Source: Adiantum capillus-veneris
Taxonomy: Eukaryota > Streptophyta > Polypodiopsida > Polypodiales > Pteridaceae
DNA length: 64,000 nucleotides
Direction of reading: 5' to 3'
NCBI GenBank assembly: GCA_014529385.2
Contig: CM043958.1
Coordinates: 76,085,169 to 76,149,168, forward strand
Part shown: piece after piece, positions 1 to 13,500 of the stretch
Position numbering within the stretch: position 1 is the first letter of the stretch
How the letters are laid out: each line of letters begins with the position of its first letter
The notes under the pieces: model-generated
What the model was told of the DNA's origin: nothing
What the model saw: the letters and a program-made list of their open reading frames with translations, nothing else
Databases searched by the model: none
Position numbers and translations under genes: made by a program

Positions 1-3000
1 CATGGGGGTTTGGTTCCAAGGTCCACCACTTGTCCAAGCTAACTCTATTGAAACATAGAGAGAAGCAAAGGTCCACCCCTTGTCTAAGCTAGGGTCCATT
101 GAAACATGGAGAGAAGGATGCTCCACCATTTGTCCAAGCTAGGCTCCATTGAAACATGAGGAGAAGCAAGGTGCACCATGTCTCCAAGATGCGAGGCTCC
201 ATCGAAATACATTAAACCCACGATATGTCGTAGATGAGGGGTTTACATTAAAGGTCCAACACTTGTCCAAGCTATTATTGGTAGTAGCCTGAGTGGTTTG
301 GTCTCAAAATTCACCACTTTTCCACTCTATGTCATTATATTAAGAATATGCGCGTATTAACGTCCACCACTTGTCCAATCTATAAGGCTACATCTTAAAG
401 GTTATTCTTTATTACCACTTGGAGTGACCATGATAGGTTTTACATGGGGGTTTGGTTCCAAGGTCCACCACTTGTCCAAGCTAACTCTATTGAAACATAG
501 AGAGAAACAAAGGTCCACCACTTGTCCAAGCTAGGGTCCATTAAAACATGGAGAGAAGGATGCTCCACCATTTGTCCAATATAGGCTCCATTGAAACATG
601 ACGAGAAGCAAGCTGCACCATGTCTCCAAGATGCTAGGCTCCATCGAAATACATTAAACCCATGATATTTCGTAGATGAGGGGTTTACATTCAAGGTCCA
701 CCACTTGTCCAAGCTATTATTGCTAGTAGCCTGAGTGGTTTGGTCTCAAGATTCACCACTTTTATTAAGAATATGTGGGTGTTAAGGTCCACCACTTGTC
801 CAACCTATAAGGCTACATCTTAAAGGTTATTCTTTCTTACTACTTGGAGTGACCATGATAGGTTTTACATGGGGGTTTGGTTCCAAGGTCCACCACTTGT
901 CCAAGCTAACTCTATTGAAACATAGAGAGAAGCAAAGGTCCACCCCTTGTCTAAGCTGGGGTCCATGGAAACATGGAGAGAAGGATGCTCCACCATTTGT
1001 CCAAGGTAGGCTCCATTGAAACATGAGGAGAAGCAAGGTGCACCATGTCTCCAAGATGCGAGGCTCCATCGAAAAACATTAAACCCACGATATGTCGTAG
1101 ATGAGGGGTTTACATTAAAGGTCCAACACTTGTCCAAGCTATTATTGGTAGTAGCCTGAGTGGTTTGGTCTCAAGATTCACCACTTTTCCACTCTATGTC
1201 ATTATATTAAGAATATGCTCGTGTTAAGGTCCACCACTTGTCCAACCTATAAGGCTACATCTTAAAGGTTATTCTTTATTACCACTTGGAGTGACCATGA
1301 TAGGTTTTACATGGGGGTTTGGTTCCAAGGTCCACCACTTGTCCAAGCTAACTCTATTGAAACATAGAGAGAAACAAAGGTCCACCACTTGTCCAAGCTA
1401 GGGTCCATTAAAACATGGAGAGAAGGATGCTCCACCATTTGTCCAACATAGGCTCCATTGAAACATGACGAGAAGCAAGATGCAACATGTCTCCAAGATG
1501 CTAGGCTCCATTGAAATACATTAAACCCACGATATTTCGTAGATGAGGGGTGTACATTCAAGGTCCACCACTTGTCCAAGCTATTATTGCTAGTAGCCTG
1601 AGTGGTTTGGTCTCAAGATTCACCACTTTTATTAAGAATATGTGGGTGTTAAGGTCCACCACTTGTCCAACCTATAAAGCTACATCTTAAAGGTTATTCT
1701 TTCTTACTACTTGGAGTGACCATGATAGGTTTTACATGGGGGTTTGGTTCCAAGGTCCACCACTTGTCCAAGCTAACTCTATTGAAACATAGAGAGAAGC
1801 AAAGGTCCACCCCTTGTCTAAGCTAGGGTCCATTGAAACATGGAGAGAAGGATGCTCCACCATTTGTCCAAGGTAGGCTCCATTGAAACATGAGGAGAAT
1901 CAAGGTGCACCATGTCTCCAAGATGCTAGGCTCCATCGAAAAACATTAAACCCACGATATGTCGTAGATGAGGGGTTTACATTCAAGGTCCAACACTTGT
2001 CCAAGCTATTATTGGTAGTAGCCTGAGTGGTTTGGTCTCAAGATTCACCACTTTTCCACTCTATGTCATTATATTAAGAATATGCGCGTGTTAAGGTCCA
2101 CAACTCGTCCAACCTATAAGGCAACATCTTAAAGGTTATTCTTTATTACCACTTGGAGTGACCATGATAGGTTTTACATGGGGTTTTGGTTCCAAGGTCC
2201 ACCACTTGTCCAAGCTAACTCTATTGAAACATAGAGAGAAACAAAGGTCCACCACTTGTCCAAGCTAGGGTCCATTAAAACATGGAGAGAAGGATGCTCC
2301 ACCATTTGTCCAACATAGGCTCCATTGAAACATGACGAGAAGCAAGCTGCAACATGTCTCCAAGATGCTAGGCTCCATTGAAATACATTAAACCCACGAT
2401 ATTTTGTAGATGAGGGGTGTACATTCAAGGTCCACCACTTGTCCAAGCTATTATAGCTAGTAGCCTGAGTGGTTTGGTCTCAAGATTCACCACTTTTATT
2501 AAGAATATGTGGGTGTTAAGGTCCACCACTTGTCCAACCTATAAAGCTACATCTTAAAGGTTATTCTTTGTTACTACTTGGAGTGACCATGATAGGTTTT
2601 ACATGGGGGTTTGGTTCCAAGGTCCACCACTTATCCAAGCTAACTCTATTGAAACATAGAGAGAAGCAAAGGTCCACCCCTTGTCTAAGCTAGGGTCCAT
2701 TGAAACATGGAGAGAAGGATGCTCCACCATTTGTCCAAGGTAGGCTCCATTGAAACATGAGGAGAATCAAGGTGCACCATGTCTCCAAGATGCTAGGCTC
2801 CATCGAAAAACATTAAACCCACGATATGTCGTAGATGAGGGGTTTACATTCAAGGTCCAACACTTGTCCAAGCTATTATTGGTAGTAGCCTGAGTGGTTT
2901 GGTCTCAAGATTCACCACTTTTCCACTCTATGTCATTATATTAAGAATATGCGCGTGTTAAGGTCCACCACTTGTCCAACCTATAAGGCAACATCTTAAA

Positions 3001-5640
3001 GCTTATTCTTTATTACCACTTGGAGTGACCATGATAGGTTTTACATGGGGGTGTGGTTCCAAGGTCCACCACTTGTCCAAGCTAACTCTATCGAAACATA
3101 GAGAGAAACAAAGGTCCACCACTTGTCCAAGCTAGGGTCCATTGAAACATGGAGAGAAGGATGCTCCACCATTTGTCCAACATAGGCTCCATTGAAACAT
3201 GACGAGAAGCAAGCTGCAACATGTCTCCAAGATGCTAAGCTCCATTGAAATACATTAAACCCACGATATTTCGTAGATGAGGGGTGTACATTCAAGGTCC
3301 ACCACTTGTCCAAGCTATTATTGCTAGTAGCCTGAGTGGTTTGGTCTCAAGATTCACCACTTTTATTAAGAATATGTGGGTGTTAAGGTCCACCACTTGT
3401 CCAACCTATAAAGCTACATCTTAAAGGTTATTCTTTCTTACTACTTGGAGTGACCATGATAGGTTTTACATGGGGGTTTGGTTCCAAGGTCCACCACTTG
3501 TCCAAGCTAACTCTATTGAAACATAGAGAGAAGCAAAGGTCCACCCCTTGTCTAAGCTAGGGTCCATTGAAACATGGAGAGAAGGATGCTCCACCATTTG
3601 TCCAAGGTAGGCTCCATTGAAACATGAGGAGAATCAAGGTGCACCATGTCTCCAAGATGCTAGGCTCCATCGAAAAACATTAAACCCACGATATGTCGTA
3701 GATGAGGGGTTTACATTCAAGGTCCAACACTTGTCCAAGCTATTATTGGTAGTAGCCTGAGTGGTTTGGTCTCAAGATTCACCACTTTTCCACTCTATGT
3801 CATTATATTAAGAATATGCGCGTGTTAAGGTCCACCACTTGTCCAACCTATAAGGCAACATCTTAAAGCTTATTCTTTATTACCACTTGGAGTGACCATG
3901 ATAGGTTTTACATGGGGGTGTGGTTCCAAGGTCCACCACTTGTCCAAGCTAACTCTATTGAAACATAGAGAGAAACAAAGGTCCACCACTTGTCCAAGCT
4001 AGGGTCCATTGAAACATGGAGAGAAGGATGCTCCACCATTTGTCCAAGAAAGGCTCCATTGAAACATGACGAGAAGCAAGCTGCACCATGTCTCCAAGAT
4101 GCTAGGCTCCAACGAAATACATTAAACCCACGATATTTCGTAGATGAGGGGTTTACATTCAAGGTCCACCACTTGTCCAAGCTATTATTGCTAGTAGCCT
4201 GAGTGGTTTGGTCTCAAGATTCACCACTTTTATTAATAATATGTGGGTGTTAAGGTCCACCACTTGTCCAACCTATAAGGCTACATCTTAAAGGTTATTC
4301 TTTCTTACTACTTGGAGTGACCATGATAGGTTTTACATGGGGGTTTGGTTCCAAGGTCCACCACTTGTCCAGGCTAACTCTATTGAAACATAGAGAGAAG
4401 CAAAGGTCCACCCCTTGTCTAAGCTAGGGTCCATTGAAACATAAAGAGAAGGATGCTCCACCATTTGTCCAAGGTAGGCTCCATTGAAACATGAGGAGAA
4501 TCAAGGTGCACCATGTCTCCAAGATGCTAGGCTCCATGGAAAAACATTAAACCCACGATATTTTGTAGATGAGGGGTTTACATTCAAGGTCCACCACTTG
4601 TCCAAGCTATTATCACTAGTAGCATGAGTGGTTTTGTTTCAAGATTCACCATTTTTCCACTCTATGTCATTATATTAAGAATATGCGCGTGTTAAGGTCC
4701 ACCACTTGTCCAACCTATAAGGCTACATCTTAAAGGTTATTCTTTATTACCACTTGGAGTGACCATGATAGGTTTTACATGGGGCTTTGGTTCCAAGGTC
4801 CACCACTTGTCCAAGCTTACTCTATTGAATCATAGAGAGAAGCAAAGGTCCACCACTTGTCTAAGCTAGGCTCCATTGAAACATGGAGAGAAGGATGCTC
4901 CACCATTTGTCGAAGTTAACTCTATTGAAACATGGGGGGTTTACGTTCAAGGTCCACCACTTGTCCAAGCTATTAGTGCTATTAGCATGAGTCGTTTTGT
5001 CTCAAGATTCACCACTTTTTCACTCTATGTCATTATATTAAGAATATTACGGTGTTAAGGTCCACCACTTGTCCAACCTATAAGGCTATATCTTAAAGGT
5101 TATTCTTTCTCACCACTTGGAGTGACCATGATAGGTTTTACATGGGGGTTTGGTTCCAAGGTCCACCACTTCTCCAAGCTAACTCTATTGAATAATAGAG
5201 AGAAGCAAAGGTCCACCACTTCTCCAAGCTAGGGTCCATTGAAAGATGGAGAGAAGGATGCTCCACCATTTGTCCAAGATAGGCTCCATTGAAACATGAA
5301 GAGAAGCAAGATGCACGATGTCTCCAAGATGCTAGGCTCCATCGAAATACCTTAAACCCACGATATTTCATAGATGGGGGGTTTACTTTCAAGGTCCACC
5401 ACTTGTCCAAGCTATTATCGCTAGTAGCATGGTTTGGTCTCAAGATTCACCAGTTTTCCACTCTATGTCATTATATGAAGAATATCTGGGTGTTAAGGTC
5501 CACCACTTGTCCAACCTATAAGGCTATATCTTAAATGATATTTTTTTTGACCACTTGGAATGTGCATGATATGTTTTACATGGGGTTTTGTTCCAAGGTC
5601 CACCACTTGTCCAAGCTAGATCTATTACATATATATTATA
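1..5640. repeat. Satellite array with 867-bp higher-order unit
   Basis: A tandem array. The landmark tacatggggg recurs near 441, 866, 1308, 1733, 2175, 2602, 3042, 3469, 3909 and 4336, so spacings alternate between about 425 and 442 bp and give an 867-bp dimer. The two monomers differ by a 17-bp indel: the long form carries ccactctatgtcattat before attaagaatatg and the short form lacks it. Each monomer contains about five copies or near-copies of GGTCCACCACTTGTCCAA. Copies beyond about 4800 lose the regular order and decay towards 5640. The recurrent 90-codon open frames on the minus strand are a by-product of the repeat and are not called as genes. Confidence 0.93.
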
Positions 5641-6640
5641 CATACAATATTCAACTAGATTCCCTACCTATCATGTCCAGTAGCATGGATGCTCTAGCTT
5701 GAAGGTCCACCACTTGTCCAACCTATACTCTCTTATGTAAGGGGGATCTCGCTATAAATTCAAAACCTTCCCGCCTAAATTTAAAATATCCCTCCCAAAT
5801 CTTAAATATCCCGCCTAAATTTTAAAATATCCCGCCCAAATTTTAAAATTCAAACTTTTTTATAAAAATTTAAATTTTAGTACTTAAATTCAAAATATTC
5901 CACGCGAAATTTATTTTAAATTCAAGTTTACCACAAAAAGATATCATTATACCACCTAAATTCAAATATGCAAACCTCAAATCATTATATTGTACATAAA
6001 TTCAAACAAATTCAAATTAACAAGCCTAAACTGATATTAGTTTGCATAGATATGAATTTATCACACCTAAATTATGTCACCATGTTAGAGAGAGTGGTTA
6101 GAGAATTTGAACAAGGCCCACCACTTGTCCAACCTAGATACCAAGAAGGATTGAGTGTACAAGGTATTGTTTGGAGGTCCTTATAGTCCACTGGTCTCAA
6201 GGTCCACCACTTGTGGTAAGGGTCACCAAAAAGTGTATATATTCATCCAAAGAAATACACGTATTTTTGGTATACATGTCCTAGTTTAAACCATTTATGT
6301 CCATTAGGTGTATCACTAAACAACACTACTATTTTTGAGAAACAGAAGTTACAATCATATCTACAAATGGATTAGAGGAAAATCAGCTCAGCATACATCC
6401 AGAACTCGCTACAAGAATCGACTTTAACAGATCACACAAGTAAGTCTTCCATTCAATTTTACTAGTATTACAATGTGTTAGTTATTTGTGATATTTATGT
6501 ATGTATATATACTATGTGTGCATATCGTAATTAAGTGTAATTGTGTATCTGCATTATGTATGAGTATTACAATGAAATAACACAAATATACATACATACA
6601 CATAGATAACATAGACGCACACATACATGAGCATGTATTT
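5641..6640. other. AT-rich spacer with isolated satellite motifs
   Basis: AT-rich sequence with runs such as aaattttaaaat. Isolated copies of the CCACCACTTGTCCAACC motif sit near 5701-5730 and 6117-6140, and a half copy lies near 6201. I see no convincing gene. Confidence 0.6.
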
Positions 6641-7115
6641 TCAAGAGAGAGATAGCAAGATACAGAGATAGATAGACAGAGAGAGAGAGAGATAAATACC
6701 TGTTTTTTAGAGAGAGGAGAGAGAAAGATAACAGATTTCATTGTGTTTATGTATGTGGAAGAGAGGAAGACGATGTATGGGAATATGTGCACGTATTTTC
6801 AAGAGAGAGACAACAAGATAACAGATTTCATTGTGGTTATGTATGTGGAAGTGAGGAAGACGATGTGTGGGAATATGTGCATGTATTTTCAAGAGAGAGA
6901 CAGCAAGATAACAGATTTCACTGTGGTTATGTATGTGGAAGAGAGGAAGACGATGTGTGGGAATATGTGTATGTGTGCGGGGATACTTTTAAACTATGTA
7001 TCTCTGTCTTTTGACGAGAGAGTGTGTGTGCAAGAAGAGTTACAGAGAACCATCTTCTCTATATGGAGAAAGACAGAGAGTGAGAGAGAGAGAAATACCT
7101 GTTTTTTCTCTATTC
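6641..7115. repeat. GA-rich tract with three 90-bp tandem repeats
   Basis: The phrase acagatttca recurs at 6731, 6821 and 6911, exactly 90 bp apart, in a GA-rich background of gagagaga runs. Because 90 is a multiple of three, the repeat keeps an open plus-strand frame of 131 codons (6743-7138). That frame has no recognisable domain and I do not call it a gene. Confidence 0.85.
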
Positions 7116-8220
7116 GTGAGGTGTGCAATGTCTCCTGAGAAGACTGCTCGATCCTGCCCTTCTGGAAAGCGTTGTGTACGCTGCTGTTTCTTTATCTTGT
7201 GCGCGAACTTTCAATCCTGTGCACTCCGCCTGTGTGTTGTGTACGATGCCGAGCTTGCTCCTCTACGCGCGCGTATACTCCAACTGTGTGCGATCCGTGT
7301 GCGCTTTCTGTGTGTTTGCTGCTCGCCTGCTTTCTTTGTGTGCTTTGCTCGTGCGCTCTCTGTGTGCCTAATCTTGATAGGGTTTATTAGAATGCCACGT
7401 ATGCTACAAGTCCATGTTTTATCATAGGATTAAAAAAAACAAAAGCAATATAAAAAATTAACCAATTCACACGGACCCCGCCCAGAACAATATCCCAAAA
7501 TCAACCTCCCAAGCCCCGCCATCGAGAGCGCTATATTCCACATCCCCATCAAGAGCGCTACCCCCAAACCTCACGTGGAAGCGCTGCCTTGTCACCCCAT
7601 TGTGGCATTGCCCTAAGACCCCGCATCTGGAGTGCTAAATGGGAACATTCTTCATTAGTGAAATTTTGAACATAAATTATATTAGCATATACTTAAATAT
7701 AATACAAATATTAACATATTAGCTATACTACTAATTTACTATAGCAATTCTAGATTATGTCCCATACTATATTTAAGGTGCCAAAGGTTTGGCCTTATGG
7801 TCCTAGATTTAGCCAAGTGGTCAACACATATAGGACCAAGTGCACACTGTGCCACAAAACTTGGCCACCACTTCACTTGCCAAAGTTTAGGCCACATGGT
7901 CAATCCTAAGTTTCCAATGTTCTTATTATGTCACCTTTTGCCTCGTGGAAAACCTAGGCTTGTTTTCACATACTCAGGCACTTCAAGCCACAATAAATTG
8001 TCATTACTCTTCGGCAACCCTTTTGTTCAAGTCTTTGAAAAAACATTGTTTAAGGCCACCCTAAACCATTTTCATTTAGGGGTGTCTAAAACTAGCTTTT
8101 TGGCAATTCGAGAAGAAAATGGTCAAAGTTTTATACTTAGTTTTAACCACTTGACCAATTCAAATATTGGAAAGCAAGGTCTTGTAATACTTTTCTTTGG
8201 ACATCACACATTAAAACTAG
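7116..8220. other. Spacer without recognisable gene
   Basis: GC-richer sequence (7120-7400) followed by AT-rich sequence. Near 7500-7640 there is a short cluster of related phrases with gcgct (gagagcgctat, aagagcgctac, gaagcgctgcc). From about 7780 there is degenerate sequence related to the next array (ccaccactt, cttgtccaagc). Open frames here, including a 150-codon plus-strand one at 7797-8249, show no domain. Confidence 0.5.
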
Positions 8221-10480
8221 GTCCCTCACTTGTCCAAGCTATGCTCTAATACAATAAAGGGCTTTTGGTTTCAAGATGCACCACTTTCCCAACCTTGATT
8301 CCATTAAAGAAGCTAGCTCTACTTAGACATTTAATAGCAAGGTCCTGCAGCAGTTCAAATTGAACATTTTCCATGGCAGCTAGGTCCACCACTTATCTAA
8401 GCTATGCTCTAATAGAGTAAGGGGGTTTTGGTTTCAAGATCCACCACTTGTCCAAACTTGATTTGGGAAGCAAGGTCCTATAATAGTTTGCTTTGGACAT
8501 TCACCATTACAACTAAATCCACCACTTCTCCAAGCTATGTTCTAATACACTAAGGAGGTTTTGGTTTCAAGGAGAACCACTTGTACGACTTTGTTTTTGG
8601 AAGTAAGGTCTTTACATAGTTCACCTTGGACCTTGGACATTGGATACTACAACTAAGCCCACCACTTGTCCAAGATATCCTCTATATATAGCCAAAGGGT
8701 TTGGGTTTCAAGATTCATCACTTTTCCAACCTTTCTTCCATTAAAGAAAGGAGGGGCATTATAACTAGGTCCACCACTTGTCCAAGCTATGCTCTGATAT
8801 AGAAAGGGGATTTTGGTTTCAAGGTCCACCACGTGTTCAACCTTGCAAGACTCAAGGGATACTTGGACATTGGAAAGCATAGTCCTATAGTAGTTGAGAG
8901 GTGGCAGTGGGTATTACAACTACATCCAACCTATGCTCTCATATAGCAAAGAGGCTTTGCTTTCAAGGTCCACCACTTGTCCAACCTTGCTTCCATTAAA
9001 GAAATGAGGAGCTACGTAAACATTGGCAAGCAAGGTAACAAGGTCCTAAGGTGTTTCACCTTGGATATTGGGCATTATAACTAGGTCCCCCACTTGTCCA
9101 AGCTATGCTCTGATAAAGAAAGGGGATTTTCGTTTCAAGGTCCACCATGTGTTCAACCTTTCTAATATAGAAAGGGGATTTTCGTTTCAAGGTCCACCAC
9201 GTGTTCAACCTTGAAAGACTCAAGGGATACTTGGACATTGGAAAGCATAGTCCTATAGTAGTTGATAGCTAGTGGAAGTGGGTATTAAAACTAGGTCCAA
9301 CCTATGCTCTCATATAGCAAAGAGGCTTTGCTTTCAAGGTCCACCACTTGTCCAACCTTGCTTCCATTAAAGAAATGAGGGGCTACGTAAACATTGGCAA
9401 GCAAGGTAGCAAGGTCCTAAGGTGTTTCACCTTGGATATTGGGCATTATAACTAGGTCCACCACTTGTCCAAGCTATGCTCTGATAAAGAAAGGGGATTT
9501 TCGTTTCAAGGTCCACCATGTGTTCAACCTTTCTAATATAGAAAGGGGATTTTCGTTTCAAGGTCCACCACGTGTTCAACCTTGAAAGACTCAAGGGATA
9601 CTTGGACATTGGAAAGCATAGTCCTATAGTAGTTGATAGGTGGCAGTGGGTATTAAAACTAGGTCCAACCTATGCTCTAATATAGCAAAGAGGCTTTGGT
9701 TTCAAGGTCCACCACTTGTCCAACCTTGCTTCCATTAAAGAAATGAGGGGCTATGTAAACATTGGCAAGCAAGGTAGCAAGGTCCTAAGGTGTTTCACCT
9801 TGGATATTGGGCATTATAACTAGGTCCACCACTTGTCCAAGCTATGCTCTGATAAAGAAAGGGGATTTTTGTTTCAAGGTCCACCATGTGTTCAACCTTT
9901 CTAATATAGAAAGGGGATTTTCATTTCAAGGTCCACCACATGTTCAACCTTGAAAGACTCAAGGGATACTTGGACATTGGAAAGCATAGTCCTATAGTAG
10001 TTGATAGGTGGCAGTGGGTATTAAAACTAGGTCCAACCTATGCTCTAATATAGCAAAGAGGCTTTGGTTTCAAGGTCCACCACTTGTCCAACCTTACTTC
10101 CATTAAAGAAATGAGGGGCTACGTAAACATTGGCAAGCAAGGTAGCAAAGTCCTAAGGTATTTCACCTTGGATATTGGGCATTATAACTAGGTCCACCAC
10201 TTGTCCAAGCTATGCTCTGATATAGACAGGGGATTTTTGTTTCAAGGTCCACCACGTGTTCAACCTTGAAAGACTCAAGGGATACTTGGACATTGGAAAG
10301 CATAGTCCTATAGTAGTTGATAGGTGGCAGTGGGTATTACAACTAGGTCCACCACTTGTCCAACCTATGCTCTCATATAGCAAAGAGGCTTTGCTTTCAA
10401 GGTCCACCACTTGTCCAACCTTTCTTCCATTAATATAGCAAGGAGGATTTGGTCTCAAGGTTCACCACTTGTCCAACCTA
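8221..10480. repeat. Second satellite array, 370-371-bp period
   Basis: The phrase ggatattgggcattataac recurs near 9063, 9433, 9803 and 10173, a 370-371-bp period. Less regular copies lie upstream to about 8221. The monomer again carries GGTCCACCACTTGTCCAA two or more times, along with GGTCCACCACGTGTTCAACC variants. The rest of the monomer does not resemble the 1-5640 array. The array ends about 90 bp upstream of the 10574 gene. Confidence 0.9.
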
Positions 10481-10573
10481 TGCAAACCTTTTTCATGTTG
10501 TAGCATGATTTTTTGTTTGAAGAGTATTTTTCTATAACTATGGATTTAACAATGTAATCTTTTTACTTACAGG
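10481..10573 (+). promoter_or_regulatory. Possible 3' splice site ahead of the 10574 gene
   Basis: A T-rich tract ending ttttacttacag at 10572 has the form of a plant 3' splice acceptor and lies directly before the first in-frame ATG (10574). The ORF may therefore be the second exon of a transcript whose intron or 5' UTR runs into the 370-bp array. No donor site can be assigned from the sequence alone. Confidence 0.4.
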
Positions 10574-13500
10574 ATGGACTTCGAATCTGGGGAGAAAGTA
10601 CATATGATACTTGACAATGAAATCGTTGGTATTGGTTGTGTGTGTAGAATAGATCCAGATTCCACTTGTGGTGGTACAAAGATAGGGCTGGGAAATGTCT
10701 CCATACTAGTGGAGGAATGCTTGAAGGATGTGGTCCTACCTTTTCCTACAATGGATACTTCATCTCTCCAAGGCTCATTATGGAGTTCTGTTCGATGGTC
10801 AAAGCTTCTTTTGAAATCTTTTGTATTAAATGGGAACTTAATTGATCCACACGAAAGCTACAATGGTGATGAAGAACATGATCATTCTGATCCTCTAGTT
10901 ACAGATGCAATACCTATGACAAGCCCAGAATTTGAAGCAATGATTCGAGAGTCTTGGAGAAATCAGAGGGTCCTTTTAAAAGATGACACAATGATGCAAA
11001 CCATGAATGAAGGGACCATCTTATATGTATTTCCACATGATTATGTCAACTTTCAGGAACTTGGTCCTGATTGTGTGGGTGTGGGTATTGAAAGAGAAAA
11101 TGCAAGCATTGATGATGTGGTTGAAGTGGGTAGCATCACTTTGCTAAAGTGGCCCATCAAGCAGACAATAATGTTGAATGGGAGCCCATTACAACGCTTT
11201 GTTCCTGTTGATGGCATGCATGCTACATATGAGGATGAATCCAACGATGGCAATGTTGGAAAAAAACTTGATGGGAGTAATGTTGTCCAGTTGTCAAGGA
11301 AGAGACGATACACTTTCATGAACAGGACTCAAAAATCGAAAGCAGCACCAGCTTCGACTTTTTACCTTTCAAACAAATCAATTCAAAGGGTATCATGCAT
11401 TGATTGTTGTGCACAAAAATGCTGCCAATTTGCAGATCGTGATATGGTGACAAGGTTACGACAACAATTTTGGGGAGAGTCTCAAAAATCACGCACTAAT
11501 TATGTTTATGATGTTCTTTCTATATGTTATCAGAAAGATGAGAAGTCACGATACCAATTCAGGCTAAATGGCTCTATTGTTTGTTGTAGAGCATGGTATG
11601 AGCTACATGGAATACCAAAGACATCATTTTATCGATACAAGGAGAACTTTGAAAATGGTGTGCGCCAATATGTACATGGGAACACATGTACATTGAGAAG
11701 GGGACTTCAACATACTAGTTTAGCAAGAGCACTACTAAATGAGTTTGTGGAAAACAACTCTGAGAAGATGCCACATAGAAGTAGAACACTGCTAGATGGC
11801 TCAAGAGAGACTCAATTGGTGATTCCATCAACATACAAACAAGTGGATATTTTATGTGAAATCAACACGACACTTGACCAAATGGGCTATGAGAAGAAGC
11901 TATCCCAATCTTCTTTTGGTAGAATTTGGAACAAAGAGTACCCACATGTCACTTTAACAAAGACGAGTGAGTTCTCTAAGTGCAATATTTGTAGCTCAAT
12001 CAAGGCAAGGTTAGAAGCTAAACCTTCTCTTGAAGAGAGAGATCTTCTCTTGAGGGAGAGAGAAGTTCACATGGCACAACAAAAGAGTTGCAGAAGCCTA
12101 TATTATGTATGGCACACGTATTCAGAAACTCAACCACAAAAATATGTATGCATAATCCATGATAAGATGGATCAAAAGAAGACTGCCATTCCTAGATTAC
12201 GCATTGTTCCCAAGGGTGTGGATTCAGGATATAATCTGCAGGTGGCATTGATTGGCATGATCACTCATGGACAAGGAGAAGGTCATTATGGACACTTTGT
12301 CTTGAATGGTTTGTGGCCAGCTGATCCAAATCTTACAATTGGCTCAATTGCTAATTGTTTACATAACCTCGAGAGGATAGATAAGCATCCTCTTGGTGAT
12401 CTAGTAACAAATGGACTTCCAAGGAGCAATATTTCACTACTACATGCTTTGAACTCAAGGGATGCTTTGGACTACCATAACTTGAGTGATGGAAAAGAGC
12501 CCATTGTGCAGTCGTCAGAAATTGCAGAAGAGGAATTGGGGTCAACATTTCGCAGATTGCCAGAGAACTTGTTGCTACAATTGGATAATTGTGCAGGGGA
12601 AAACAAAAATCGATACTTATTTGCCTATTTGTCAATGCTTGTTGCAAGGGGTGTTTTCAAAACCATCCAGCTGGGATTTTTAATGGTTGGGCATACACAT
12701 GAGGACATAGACGCCATGTTTAGTAGGTTTTCAGAGAAGTTGAGAGTTACACAAACCTATACTTTGCCACATTTGATGGATACATTACGAAACAGCTCAT
12801 CTTCATCTCCAGCTCTATTTTTTCTCACAAAGATCCCCGATTTCAAGCAATATTGTGATAGCTATCTTTGTGATGGACAAGACATACTTGTTGGACATTC
12901 CAAACCGCTTCAGTTCAGGTTCTTTATACAGGATGAGACACCAATGATGCAATATAAGGCACATGTAGGTGTATCAAGTTGGAGTGGAAGTATTCGCCTT
13001 TGGAAAACAGACACAGAAGGCAAGCCAATGTTACCACATGGAGATCCACCTCTAGTACAAATGGCGGAGTATATCAAGGCCCACGAAGAAGTCATTTTGG
13101 GGCTAAAGAACTATATAAAATTTTGGAAAAATTTAGGGAATGGTTCAAGTATTCCGCGATATTATAGACCCGTGATAGATTATTGGAGTAAGGTAATTGA
13201 AGAGATTGGAAAAGCAATCATATCAGAGGGAGTCTTGTATGAAATGTTTTGGCCAAAAACTCAAGAATATTCTCACCTACAAAGCACTACAATGAATTTG
13301 CAACAAGGAGCAGAAAGATTCCTAGGCCTTGAAGAGTTGAACGATCATTTTTGTGGGCCTCAACGAGATAATCCAAGGGAAGAGTTTGACCCTATGTCTG
13401 ATGTGCACCAAGGTGACTTTCTTATGCTTGTTCCGAGTGACACAGAAATCTATCCAGTGTGGCTTGCAATGGCTTTATCTGACATTGATAATGAGCCTAC

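Noticed and set aside
440-5443. Recurring 90-codon minus-strand frames in the satellite
   Set aside because: They repeat with the 867-bp unit, carry no known domain, and their shared LDKWWTL-type peptide is only the reverse translation of the 18-mer.
6996-7427. 143-codon Cys-rich plus-strand frame
   Set aside because: Overlaps other frames of equal quality in low-complexity DNA; no motif spacing typical of a protein family.
7797-8249. 150-codon plus-strand frame
   Set aside because: No domain or compositional sign of coding, and it runs into degenerate satellite sequence.
1-10480. CRISPR array
   Set aside because: The short repeat is embedded in long monomers that themselves repeat; there are no unique spacers of regular length, and the context is a plant nuclear genome.
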